Under the pieces are notes generated by a model. That model was not told the DNA's origin, did not search any database, and saw only the letters and a program-made list of their open reading frames with translations. A stretch of 64,000 bases of DNA. It comes from Oscarella lobularis. Lineage: Eukaryota > Porifera > Homoscleromorpha > Homosclerophorida > Oscarellidae. The DNA lies in NCBI RefSeq assembly GCF_947507565.1, contig NC_089184.1, positions 1,364,001 through 1,428,000 of the forward strand, given 5' to 3'. Shown piece after piece: positions 48,001 through 59,321 of this stretch (within the stretch, counting starts at the first letter, position 1; each line of letters starts with the position of its first letter). The position numbers were made by a program, and so were the translations under genes.

Positions 48001-49062
48001 AAATGACAGTTTGAACAAACAGTTCAAAATCTTGGCACTGCCTCATAGCTCTTCCGATCAAGATCAGAGCATCCAAAGGCAGCGCAGTCACTCGGCACCG
48101 GCACAAATCGTCGGCTACCTTTTCCAGTTTCTTCTGCAAGAGCGAAACGTAGACATCTTCCATATAAGTCAATGGAGCAAGCTCGGCGTCGTTCATAAAT
48201 GCGTCGTCTCTTAAAATTTCAACGTCGTCGCTAATCATCCGCTTCGCTATGTTGACGCTCTTCACAAAATCGTCTAAAGGGGATACGTCTGTAAAGCTGC
48301 AAGCAGTCTCCAACTCAAAGTCCTTCTTTCTCAACTGCATATACCATTTCCCAACGACGGGGACCTTGTAGAGTAGACACTGGGCGACAACGAGACGTCG
48401 TCGTTCGAGTCCAATCAACCCGGACAACTCGGTCGCAGCAGCAGCCGAAGTGGTCATATGACCCAACTGTTCGACGCAGTAGCGGCGAAGATACGCGCGC
48501 AACTGACACCACAGCGCCAGTGCATCGCGAGCGTATTCCGCCGAAGGAATCTCGTGCAAAAAAGTACTGCTAGCCGCCACCGTTGGTTCATAGGCAATCG
48601 GAAACACTAGGCCCACTTCAAAAATCAAGTACTGAAGCAAATCGAGGACGCAGGATCCGCCTGTAGGCCGCTTATCGCATTCACTCAACTACAGTAAGAA
48701 TGAAAAAGTGTACGATTTCAGAATACCTGTAGCCCTACGAGAAATTGAAGCAAGTCTTCCGTCACGGAAACGTCTAGATGCTGGCAGGTGCCGTTTTCGC
48801 TTTCCAAGCATTCCATTGCCGCTGTATAGTCTCCCACCGTTCTTCCAACAAGGTCCTGAACGGCGCTGACGAACGCGTTCGCCTCTTCATCGAGTCTACA
48901 GTAGTAGACACCGAGGTGTGAAAAGGGGTTCGCGAGGGGGAGAAGGGAGCTCTCTCGCCGTTTCTGATTCGTCTCGAGCAGCTCGTCGACTCGTCTCAAC
49001 TGCTCGTCCACGGTCGACGTCGCCCACGCCGACTGTTCCGCCATTTGAATTCCTTTGTACAT
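45012..49062 (-). CDS. Large alpha-helical protein, family uncertain (KIAA0825/CCDC142-like?)
   Basis: The first coding exon has MYKGIQMAEQSAWATSTVDE, and VDELLETNQKRRESSLLPLA follows. A very long exon (about 47580-48690) encodes LDLLQYLIFEVGLVFPIAYE, FELFVQTVIWECSG and LPPLSPLLEPIDEAKIATHK. More exons give MWNYTLKALRHDLWTTLPPA-LAKPLFRQIF, VLSARYDSVDVSESRRDQFR and SDIIALVSIVGSFVWSVANS. The C-terminal exons include FPLRLLSLPRSVLLLLHSLD and DFIWRCKHPVLSYRR and end VVKVNLVSQLRH at 45012, where the stop codon lies in a taattaa tract. The whole is over 1000 residues and helical, without membrane segments. The LP..LA...F....LSVLSARY...R.QFRSDI block reminds me of a segment shared by KIAA0825 and CCDC142, but I cannot confirm it. 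Function is unknown. An acceptor precedes the first exon, so a 5' exon may exist. Confidence 0.55.
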
Positions 49063-49325
49063 ATCAACCGTTCTAAGGCGTTCTTCCGTTCCGGCGGTGG
49101 CCCGAGAGCGTTCGATTGCGGCGAGTCGGACTGTACATAAAAAAAGTAAGACCAAAATTAGAACGAGTACGCGTCTCCAAAGCCGTTCCCTTTATTTACG
49201 AACGACGAGTGAGCGTCGCCTCGTCGAGGTGACGCTATTTATTCGTCGTGCCTCACGGCTACGACAAATAGGACGCGTATGTCATTGCGCGCACATATTT
49301 TCGCGTACGCGACGTCGGTGCAGCG

Positions 49326-50006
49326 ATGGGCAATCGATCGACAAGGGAAAGGGGGACCCCGCACGTCTCTTCTCCGCCACCGCATCCTCCTCACCGTTTT
49401 CCGTTCTCGTTTCTGCCAGTGGCTCAAAGCGGCAACGACGAACCGGGCAAGAACTTCAACAGTCGCAGCTTGGGCCTGCGAATGCAGAAAAAGATCCTAG
49501 GCAAGATGGCGACGAAAAAGATGGCGAAGGCGTTTATAGACGAAGACGAGGGCGCTCTGCTCGACGCCCTTCAAGTGCTCGCCCTGCGCGAAATCGACGT
49601 CGAACGCAAAGCTAAAAAAATCGTCAAGAACGTGATTAAAATCGCGATCAAATTGGCCTTGCTCTATCGCAACGATCAGTTCAACGCCGACGAATTGGCG
49701 CTCGGCGAACAATTCAAGTCGAAATTTCGTCAAACGGCGCTCACCGTCGTCAGTTTTCACGAAGTCGAGTTCACGTACGATCGCGCCTTCTTGGAAGGCG
49801 AAGTGAGCGCCTGCGAGAAACTCCTTCACGATCTCATCCGACGACACTTGACCGAGAAATCGCACGGACGCGTTACGATGGTATTCGAGTTCTTTCGTCG
49901 ACCGACGACGCTCGATAATCTCTTCAAATCGGAGGGACCCCATCGGGACTTACTTGACACGATCGCCGGAAAGCTCAACGTTATGCTCGAGCAGAAGAAA
50001 CTCTAG
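49326..50006 (+). CDS. TNFAIP8: TNFAIP8/TIPE-family phosphoinositide-binding protein
   Basis: A single exon encodes 226 residues. After a non-conserved N-terminus of about 45 residues (MGNRSTRERGTPHVSSPPPH), the TIPE fold begins with FNSRSLGLRMQKKILGKMAT. It continues KIVKNVIKIAIKLALLYRND, then ELALGEQFKSKFRQTALTVV, SFHEVEFTYDRAFLEGEVSA, HLTEKSHGRVTMVFEFFRR and LNVMLEQKKL with a stop at 50004-50006. TIPE proteins form a six-helix cylinder with a hydrophobic cavity that shuttles phosphoinositides, acting in cell death, immunity and directed migration. Human paralogues TNFAIP8 and TNFAIP8L1-3 cannot be distinguished here, and an undivided ancestral gene is likely. TNFAIP8L3 also has an N-terminal extension. 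The gene is intronless in the coding region, unlike most neighbours. Confidence 0.92.
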   Translation: MGNRSTRERGTPHVSSPPPHPPHRFPFSFLPVAQSGNDEPGKNFNSRSLGLRMQKKILGKMATKKMAKAFIDEDEGALLDALQVLALREIDVERKAKKIVKNVIKIAIKLALLYRNDQFNADELALGEQFKSKFRQTALTVVSFHEVEFTYDRAFLEGEVSACEKLLHDLIRRHLTEKSHGRVTMVFEFFRRPTTLDNLFKSEGPHRDLLDTIAGKLNVMLEQKKL

Positions 50007-50305
50007 GGAACGAAAAAAAAAAAGGCTATAAGTAGATTTTACATTTCGTTTGTGAAAGTTCCTAGTCAGTCAATTTTTTTTCGGTCACTACTTATGAAAT
50101 ATTTAAATTTCTTTGATATTGGCGCCTACGCGAATTATTGCCCCAGCTGGCTCAACGTGCTATGCTCGAGCAGAAGAAACAAACCTAGAAGAGACGGTAC
50201 AGTAGGTCGTCACGTATCGATATTTCTCTAACTAAACGTGACGTCACACATAGAAAGATTACACTTCATTTTACAAGCGAGTCTTTTTCAGTCATCTTTT
50301 ACACG

Positions 50306-50924
<619 letters not shown>

Positions 50925-50996
50925 CGTCGACAAGAAGCAAGTACGTTAGGTTGGTATGCTATAGTCTAGGCACGCCCATCATTGTTTAGCGACAGG
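50925..50996. promoter_or_regulatory. 72-bp spacer between HINT2 and LIMS start codons
   Basis: A 72-bp gap between divergent ATGs implies a bidirectional promoter. The spacer contains gtacgttaggttggtatgct and a cacgccc element, but nothing here proves function. Confidence 0.5.
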
Positions 50997-52566
50997 ATGG
51001 CGTCCGTTATCGGTCCGGGAGCGACCTGCTGCATTTGCCAGGAGATGTTCACTGAAAAGGAAAAGATACTCAACGCGTCAGGTCAAGTCTGGCACGATCG
51101 ATGCTTCGTGTAAGACAAACGGTTACCTGTTTCCATCCTTTCGAGAAACGAGACATCCCGTAGATGTGCTCAGTGCTTTAGACCGTTCGGAGACGAGCCA
51201 TTCTTCCAGGTAAAGCCTTTAGAAGTCCGCCAGAAAAAGGGGACCCCTTCGCTTTGTACCGTAGTACGACGGAAGACACTATTGCGAGTACGATTTTCAG
51301 ACGCTCTATGCTCCGTGCTGCGGATCTTGCGGTGAGGATCGCGGTCGGAGACTCGGAAGAGTCCACTGTTTTTTTTTTTCTTTTTGCAGGAAAGTTCATC
51401 ATTGGAAGAGTGATCAACACGATGCAGCAGAGCTGGCATCCCGAGTGCTTCAAGTGCATCAACTGCGAATCTGAATTGGCGAATATTGGCTATGTGAAGA
51501 ATAGCGGAAAGTATGCCATTTTACCGTCGTAGATCGCTCTTCTTTCAAAGGATTGTTTTTTTTTGTTATTAGACCGCTTTGCAAGAAGTGCAATGCTGAT
51601 CTGAAGGGAGCTGGGAAGTTCATTTGTCATAAATGCCAGTAAGACTCGACCGTTGGTCCTTCATTGCAATGGCGATCGACGGGTCAATAGCTTTCCCGTT
51701 CACGATGCTGGTATCACCTTTCGTGGCCAGCGATATCACGCTCATCATTTCAATTGCTTTCAATGCCAGTGAGACGTAGAAGTTAACTAGTATGGGCATA
51801 TTTACCTGAGAGGCCTTTGACCTTCAGTGAAGTTCTGACGACGAAGGCTCGCGACTACAACAACGAATTGTACTGCATTCGTTGCTACGACAAACTAGAG
51901 TCATTCGTTTGCGGAGCTTGCAGGTGCCTTAGTGCGAAGTCGTGCTTATCTTTTCTTTGACGATATATTGCGCAGGCGGCCCATCGAAGGTCGCATTATC
52001 CACGCTCTCGGCAAGACGTGGCATCCCGAGCACTTCGTCTGCGCCTATTGCGAAAGGCCCTTTGACGGACGCAGGCACTACGAAAAGAAAAATTTGGCCT
52101 ACTGCGAAGAGCACTACAACATGGTACAAACGTCCGAATATATTACAATTTGAAATAACTCGTCATTTTTTAGCTGTATGGGGAGCACTGTTTCTATTGC
52201 GACAGACCAATAGCAGGAGAAGGTAACGTAGAAGCGCACGTCTTTGTTTATCCAAAGACGCATTCCTCTTTCTAAGTTGTGACGGAGTTTTACAAGTCGT
52301 GGTGTGTTCACCACTTCCGCTGTTGCTCGTGCGACAGGCAGCTCAGCTCCAAGTGAGAGCGTTTTTTTTCTTTTGGTTTCTCACACGTTTACATTTTTTC
52401 TTATACGAGGGACAAATTTGTCGATTTCGACTTACGTCCAATGTGCAAGAAGTGCTACGAGCGCCTGCCCACCGAACTGCGTCGCCGACTGAAAGCGCAA
52501 GCGGAAGGGACGGTGCACAAGACGGCCAAAGTGAAGCGCGTCAAAAAGGACTCCGGCTTTGTGTAG
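50997..52566 (+). CDS. LIMS1: LIMS/PINCH, five-LIM-domain focal-adhesion adaptor
   Basis: All five LIM domains of PINCH can be read in order across about seven exons. LIM1: [20 protein letters not shown] and [23 protein letters not shown]2: [20 protein letters not shown] and [23 protein letters not shown]3: FICHKCQ and [11 protein letters not shown]4: [20 protein letters not shown] and [23 protein letters not shown]5: [14 protein letters not shown] and [15 protein letters not shown], then [20 protein letters not shown]. The stop is at 52564-52566. PINCH binds integrin-linked kinase through LIM1 and, with parvin, forms the IPP complex at integrin adhesions. Zn-binding Cys/His spacing is intact in each domain seen. 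The C-terminal basic helix ([12 protein letters not shown]) is slightly longer than in vertebrates. Paralogues LIMS1/LIMS2 are vertebrate-specific, so this is the single ancestral gene. Confidence 0.95.
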
Positions 52567-52620
52567 CGAAGGCATGCATGCACTTTGAACCAAAATTGAG
52601 CGATTCTAGGTTTCGTCCGT

Positions 52621-54201
52621 CTAAAAGTTGTAGAAATTATACCGTTGTTCGGCTTCCTTCAATGGAATTTCTTCCGTTTTCTTGATGATTCGTATTACCG
52701 CCTATAAAAGGAAGGGATTCTCTCGTCTCGTTGAGATAAACTGAGCAAAGACTCACCTCAGGAGCCAAGACCTCGAAAACGTACCGGTGGTTGCTTGTGA
52801 TGCTCAGCAACGACTGGATTAGCTTAGAGTGCTGCAGAAACATAAACACAATGTATCCAAGTGAGCTACTCTAACCGGAACTTACTGTCTCCTTGTTGAG
52901 GGGTCGATGGTCCGCCTGTCCTTTCAGAGACAGTCGTTCTTCGCGTTTCTTGCTTTTGAAGAAGTTGTGCCTCCACGAGTAGTCTTTGCACGTGTAAACA
53001 CGTTTCAGTTCATCCTGAAGATAAGAAAATAGACAGTGAACGCTTTGCGGTGTTGTACACGTACCTTAATTTCGTCCAAAATCTTCAAGACGTAGTCGAC
53101 ATTCGAATACAATGGGTTGACGTTACTGAAACAAATTTAGCTACCAAGTGGAAACCCAGAGCAGTTAACTTCACATACTCTTCTTCTTCCTCTTCTTCTT
53201 CTCCCCCTTCAGAGACTTCCTCTTTGCTCTCTTTTTCCTTCTCTTCGTCGCTGGCGTCATCTTTGTTATCATCATCAGACGCCTTCTCATCAATAGAGAA
53301 CTTGGGGACGCTGACAGTCATACCTAAGATATTTAGAACTCATTGCTGCAAGTGCACTAAGCTACCAACCTCCAAGACTAGCAATGCCCTTTCTGCGTTC
53401 TGTCATCCTTTTAAAAAGAAGCCGTTCTCGAGACGAAAACAAGCCTATGCAGTAGAAAAAAAATAAACAAATGAACAGCTAGCTAGGTAACAATTGAGCA
53501 AATGATTTACGATGGTCTGGGTCTAACTTGTACGAAAGGACCTGCTCTGCCTGTTTGCAAGCTGAAGTGAACGCCGCAATATGACTTTCTGAATTCCTCA
53601 GTTTTTTCAAGCAATTGGGAATCATCTAGATTCAGGGAACAAGCGTTCTGTAGATGGTTCTGGACACTAGCACGTCTACTACCGTACTTTCAATTTATCG
53701 CGTTCATCGCAATTGTAATCCCTAACACCTTTTTTTCGACAGAGCGAACTACAGTAAAAACCTCGCTCAAGTCTTCTATATGTATCTATGCCCTTACGTC
53801 TCCCCGTCGTAAGCAAAGTAGTTCACGTGAAACGATTTCTTTGTAACCTTTACGACCTAAAGCAAAGCGAGGAAGACCAAGATGCAATTTGCACTGCAAT
53901 GCCTACCACAGCAGGCCACGGAGGCCAACTTGGACTCTTCGCCCAAACAACGTTTCCAACATCGATCGAACCTGTTGGAGCTCGTCGAACACGTGCATTT
54001 CGCCCTTGCGTCTCACCTTGGTTCTTCTCAAACGACAAATTTAGAGATGGCAGTTCGTCGTCCGAATCCGAGATAGACGAGCTGCTGTTCGAGCAGCTTT
54101 CAGCCGTCTCGACGACAACAGGGTCTGGTCTGCGTGCGGCTAGCTAACATAGGTAGAAAGAAAGCGCGCAGGCTTACTTTAGCCTCTTCGGCGATGAGCA
54201 T
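52621..54201 (-). CDS. PWWP-domain protein with unassigned C-terminal half
   Basis: The predicted first exon is MLIAEEAK, followed by a linker with SCSNSSSSISDSDDELPSLN. A PWWP module is split over exons: DVGNVVWAKSPSWPPWPAV, then KVTKKSFHVNYFAYDGET, which is the VWAK..SWPPWPA signature plus the VxFFGxxxxA strand. Later exons give SSRERLLFKRMTERRKGIAS, an acidic run (EEVSEGGEEEEEEEE), then NVNPLYSNVDYVLKILDEIK and DELKRVYTCKDYSWRHNFFK. The C-terminal exons read HSKLIQSLLSITSNHRYVFE and AVIRIIKKTEEIPLKEAEQR, with a stop at 52621. PWWP domains read methylated histone H3 lysine 36 and DNA, so this is probably a chromatin protein. The C-terminal half matches no family I can name. It is convergent with LIMS, 54 bp apart. 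Confidence 0.65.
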
Positions 54202-54442
54202 TTGCGTTTTCGTTTTTGCATTGTTCCGTTGCAACCGCTGCGCATGCGAACTAAGCGTACGTAACTAGATCAATAGAGCAATACATATATTTACCATCAA
54301 CAACAAAAGACGCTCTTCGGTGCAGGGGCTCTAAGCAGATAGTGATACCCAACTATAGACGTCAATTTATCGCTAGTCTACTGTCAATACTTCTTATTGA
54401 CTTTTTCTGGATGCACACATAGTCTACTACAGTAGTAAGCAC

Positions 54443-57400
54443 TCATCTCCTGTATCTGTATCTTTTGAAACGAAACCAAAGCTGAAAAATACCTTGATTA
54501 TACTGGCAACGAAAGCCGTGCTGGTGAGAGTAATCCCACTCCCTGTTGACAATCTTGAACGCAATATCCTATCAAAAACGCCCTTAGACATGCTAAAACT
54601 ATTCATGCAATCTGCTCGTACCTCGTACGGTGGACCCGCGTGAAATCGAAGAATCAAAAACTCGGCGCCTCCCGAATGCTTTTCCTACACAGTGTGTACT
54701 ATCAGTTGCAACTAGCCCAGGGGAAAAAAAACGCAGATCTAACTATACCAGGAAAAACTGAGGCGTTTCTTTCTTGTGAATCAAATCCGGATAGAAAATC
54801 TTCAGTAGCATAATAAGCACGCGTGGTCGGCGCGAGTGTTACTTACATTAAACTTGTATCCTTGTACAATCTTAGGCGGCGGATTGTCGGCATCGTAGTG
54901 GGTCTGATTGTACTTGTTCCATTCGTATCCCTAAGCCCAAAACACATCTAAAGTGCACGTCGCGCTTTCGCTGTTATAACTGACAGTGTGAACTCTGTTG
55001 AAAAATCGGGGTTTTCTTGGCCTGTACTTGTCCTGCCACAGGTACGTCTTCTGATCGAGTTGCACTTGCACGTTAAACGTCGTCTCTCCCTCTTCGATTT
55101 CGCCGCGTTGAGCTTCAATAAGGCATTGCCTGTCAGAATCCGTTGCCAATACGTCCGTCTTATAAAGAAATACTTAGTTAAAATTCCTACTACAACGTTA
55201 GACAGCGAACCTGCTGCCCAAGATATTGTTGCTTTGCAATTTCCTGCGTGCAAAGTACAATAGATAGAATTCGAAAAATCGCGGTTTGTTTCCCTACGCA
55301 CCAGTTGATACTGGTCTTCCTCGGGATTGACCAGAAGTGTTACGCTCTATCATGCAAAATCTATGAAGTTGTACGTGGAAACGGTCTCCTAATCTACCTC
55401 GTCTATGTCCTCGTAGTTTATTGGCTTAGGGCTGTAGTTTCCTTCCTCATAAGCCAAATCACCTAAGTGCAAACCACGAATCATTCTTTCAAACGGTTTT
55501 TTTTCTTTCTATTGACGCACATTGGGCCAACAGGTCTTCTTCGCTGATCTCTTCTTCTTTATCGTCAGGCTTTGCCGTCTTCGCCCTAAGAGAGACACAC
55601 AAAGGTTTAGATTTGAAGAATAGGTATAGCCTTGTACATACTCTTTTCTTTCCGATTGTTGCTCCATTTCCCAACTAGGTCCTGCGCGACTCTTCTCGTC
55701 GTCTCCTGAATCTTCCTCGCTGTCGCCGGATTTCGGCTCTTTCGTCTCAGCAGCACTCTGCACAGAAAACGCAGCCGGTGTATATATTCCGGCAAGCGGC
55801 ACTCTGCACAGAAAACGCAGCCGGTGTATATATTCCGGCAAGCGGTGTATATATTCCGGCAGGCGGTGTATATATACCGGCAGGCGTGTACGTACTCCGC
55901 CGGCAGGCGGTGTATATATTCCGGCAGGCGTGTGCGTACTCCGCCGGTAGGCGGTGTATATATTCCGGCAAGCGTGTACGTACTCCGCCGGTAGGCGGTG
56001 TATATATTCCGGCAAGCGGTGTACGTACTCCGGAGGCAGGCGGTGTATATATTCCGGCAAGCGGTGTACGTACTCCGGAGGCAGGCGGTGTATATATTCC
56101 GGCAGGCGGTGTATATATTCCGGCAGGCGTGTACGTACTCCGCCGGCAGGCGGTGTATATTCCGGCAGGCGTGTGCGTACTCCGCCGGTAGGCGGTGTAT
56201 ATATTCCGGCAGGCGTGTACGTACTCCGCCGGTAGGCGGTGTATATATTCCGGCAGGCGGTGTACGTACTCCGCCGGCAGGTGGTGTATATATTCCGGCA
56301 GGCGGTGTACGTAATCCACCGGCATGCGGTGTATATATTCCGGCAGGCGGTGTACTTACTCTGCCGGCAAGCGGTGTATATATTCCGGCAAGCGGTGTAC
56401 GTACTCTGCAAGCAAGCGGTTATATATTCCGGCAGGCGGTGTATATATTCCGGGAAGCGGTGTATATATTCCGCAAGCAGGCGCTTTATATATTCCGGCA
56501 AGCGGGGTATATATTCCGGCAAGCGGTGTACGTACTCCGCAAGCAGGCGGTTTATATATTCCGGCAGGCGGTGTATATATTCCGGGAAGCGGAAAGCCCT
56601 TTCGACTCGTCAATTATCAGAGAGAAAAAGGTACGTACCTGATGTCGCAGATGAACGAGCTTTCTTCTTAGCAGCTCTTGGTGGCTCTCTTTCAAACGCG
56701 CCTTTAGTTAGTTAAACAAAAATACTCTGATGAACGAAAAACGGATTGTCTCTCAAACCTTAGAAATGTGAGCTTTCAATTCCTGGAGAAGAGTCTCCCA
56801 GTATCCTAAACACAATAGAAAATAGCGGTCGCAAACAAAACAGAAAGAAGTGCGACGATGACTACCGATGTCGACAGCGTCGCCCGAACGTATGCGTTTC
56901 ATGATGTGAGACTTGAGATCCAATAACTCGTTGTGCTACATTCAAAGGCAATCAGTAGAAACAAATCAAAAACGTCCACGAATCATCGTACAGTTTTTCC
57001 GTCAAACAGCTTGTGAACGTCTTCACCGACCGCCTTGTGAATACCGCCCCTGCGATCGAAACCGTCGCCAGCTGAACAAGTTAAGAAATAAAACAATTGA
57101 CTCTCAAGTGCCCTTATAGTGAGTGCTGCATACCGCTTAACGATGCTTCTGCCCTTTTCAATTTGTGTAGTTCGTTTTCGCTGATAACTGCCATGTCCTT
57201 AGACGAAGGACGCTCCGCATGTGCTGCGCTGACAGAATCGTCTTTGGATTTACCTTCCAAAATTCCAAATTCTTGCTCTGATCCAAGCCAATGTACACTT
57301 GAATGTCTTCGACGAGATCTTCCAAGTCGTCAATTGATAACCCCTATTAATTAATTAATTAATTAATTAATTAAATACGTTTCCTACTCCAAATGAATAA

Positions 57401-58531
57401 TTAATTACCTGGAGAACGGCGTGTGGCTCTTTCAATTCCACGTCTACTCCAAAATCATCTTCCTCGGTTTCAATGTACTTGGCAAGACGATCGATAGGCT
57501 TAGCTAAAACATGCGCTAACGTCATTTTTCATCTACGCTGTTCGTCTTCTCTTTTCGTACCACGTCCATCCAACAATCGAACTTTGGACCTCAGCTTTGC
57601 TTGCTCGAGATGAAACTAGGAAGACTCGCCGTTAAAAATCAGAGCAAAATATTTTGCGTCCACACTTCATCTTCTTGCTGCTCCCATTCTTTGAACTGCT
57701 CCGCTTCCTTCACGCGCTGAAGCAGCTCCTATATTCAAGATAATCAAATATAGGAAGAAGAACAATAATCCCCGCGAGAGTCGCACTAGTTCTTGCTGAC
57801 GAGCAATACGTTCCTTTTCCCTTTCCTAGGATCGACGTGTGAGAAACGCCTACATGGTATGCATACCATTTACCTCTCTTCGTCTTTTCACTTTTTCCAG
57901 CTCTCTCTAGAAGGAAGCGTTTTAATCAATAAATAAAAATTTTTTTAAATTTTCTCACCCTATTTTCCAGCATTCTCGACTTGTCCCGTTCCTCGTGTTC
58001 TCTCGAGCTCAAGTTCAAATACCCTTCCCTTTCCCGTTTCTACAACACATTCAGTTTCTCCAAAAACGAAAGCCCACGCCCACACCTTATGCCAGACGAA
58101 AGGCTGCAAAATATTGGCATCCCCAAAGGGATTATCAGTTCCCTAAGAAAAACAACAATTTCTTTCTCGTGCAGATGGTCGTTTCTTCGCTTACCAAGTA
58201 CTCCTTTGTAAGCCCCATCGCTTCGAGCCGTTTCTTTTCCTTTGTCTCCTGTTGACAATTCAAAAATTTGCTTCTAGCACTATTTGGGCTCTTGCCTTCT
58301 TTGCCAGACGTCGCGCGTACTTCTCCTCGGCTGTTTCTTTCGCTTTGGTTGTCTCCTTTTCTTTCCTGCATCGTTTGCGGTCGATTTTCGAATCGCCTAG
58401 GAGGGCGACGAAGCGCGAGAAACCCACCTCTTGCGATCTCGACGCCGTTCGCGACTCGAGTCGCGTCGACGCTTTCTTTCCGACGGCGAGCGCGAGCGAG
58501 AGCGACTGCGATCGCGTTTCTTTTTGCCCAT
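54443..58531 (-). CDS. CACTIN: CACTIN, spliceosome-associated protein
   Basis: The start MGKKKRDRSRSRSRSPSERK is an Arg/Ser-rich leader. AEEKYARRLAKKARA and LEAMGLTKEYLVYSNTNNPF-GDANI follow, matching CACTIN, as do several coiled exons. The C-terminal CactinC domain is nearly identical to human: LDQKTYLWQDKYRPRKPRFF-NRVHTGYEWNKYN, then QTHYDADNPPPKIVQGYKFN-IFYPDL, LILRFHAGPPYEDIAFKIVN-REW and HQHGFRCQYNQGIFQLWFRF ending KRYRYRR at 54443. About twenty introns are needed. One intron (about 55760-56640) is swollen by a minisatellite. Cactin acts in pre-mRNA splicing and sister-chromatid cohesion, and in flies also modulates Rel/NF-kB signalling. The acidic exon after the minisatellite intron is KSGDSEEDSGDDEKSRAGPS. 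The gene is otherwise intact. MOCS2B ends 98 bp upstream in the same orientation. Confidence 0.93.
55754..55845. repeat. 46-bp direct duplication carrying a duplicated splice acceptor
   Basis: The 46-bp block cactctgcacagaaaacgca (start) occurs at 55754-55799 and again at 55800-55845. On the minus strand each copy contains ttttctgtgcag, so the CACTIN exon has two acceptors 46 nt apart. Confidence 0.85.
55754..56605. repeat. Minisatellite in CACTIN intron, 21/23-bp alternating units
   Basis: About 850 bp of alternating units such as ccggcaggcggtgtatatatt (21 bp) and ccggcaggcgtgtacgtactccg (23 bp), with many variants. It lies between exons encoding ARSSATS and SAAETKEPKSGD. Few or no stop codons occur in several frames on either strand, and the minus-strand frame runs into the downstream CACTIN exon. 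Confidence 0.9.
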
Positions 58532-58630
58532 TTCTCGCAGCAGAGACGCAGACTCGCGCAAACCCGTGCACACGTGGTAACGCAGATACATAAACAATAT
58601 ATCGTGATACATTTCTCAGCAGAAAAATGT

Positions 58631-59316
58631 CTACTTTTCATCTCCTTTCCATGCTGCGTCTCCGTCATTATAAACTTCCTAAAATTAGATTCGAAAATCT
58701 CTCTAAAATCAGTGGTCAAAATTTCAACAGAACCTTTTTCCAGATGGGAACTCTTCGCTTCAGTTCATCAATTGCTTCATGAACGGCCTCTATAGCTTCT
58801 TTTCGATGAGCAGACGAAGCAGCAATAACGACACTAGCCTCTTTGACAGGAACAACTCTGTGAAGTTAACGCTGAATTAGCCCTATGTTCTAAATGTGAT
58901 TGGTCTCACCCAATTCTGTGTAGTATAATCATTTTCTGAATAGGCCATTTGGCAAACATCTCTTTGCACACGCCCAACATCTCTTTCTTGGCCATTGGAA
59001 TGTATGACTCGTACTCTAAACGAATGACCTCTTTTCCTATAGAAGCCACGAAAAATCAAACAAGACACATGCACGCATATTTCCTACCGTTAAATGTGTC
59101 TCTCGTTGTACCTAGAACGTAAAGAAAAGAATTAGATTTTACAAGTTCAAAGAGCGAGGGAAAAGGGAGGAGCCTAATTCCTCACACTACTACAGTGCTT
59201 TTACCGATGAACACGGATATGGCTCCTGCTGATGAAACGGAGACAAAATCGACCGCTTCTTGTACGTTCAGGGGCTCTTCGGTTATAAAAACGTATTCTC
59301 GCTCGTCGAACGCCAT
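58631..59316 (-). CDS. MOCS2: MOCS2B, catalytic (large) subunit of molybdopterin synthase
   Basis: [20 protein letters not shown] starts the protein, followed by [87 protein letters not shown] and [13 protein letters not shown], with the final [21 protein letters not shown]. This is the MoaE fold, including the KxxxPIWKKE catalytic lysine region. It converts precursor Z to molybdopterin using sulfur from the MOCS2A thiocarboxylate. The ATG (59314-59316) lies 5 nt downstream of the MOCS2A stop codon on the same strand. The two are therefore almost certainly translated from one bicistronic transcript, as in other animals. Confidence 0.94.
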
Positions 59317-59321
59317 CCAAA

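Noticed and set aside
55509-56522. 337-residue minus-strand open frame through the tandem array, as an independent gene
   Set aside because: It is the CACTIN intron minisatellite read in a stop-free frame. Its only conserved part is the CACTIN exon (SAAETKEPKSGD) at its end. No start context or domain supports a separate gene.
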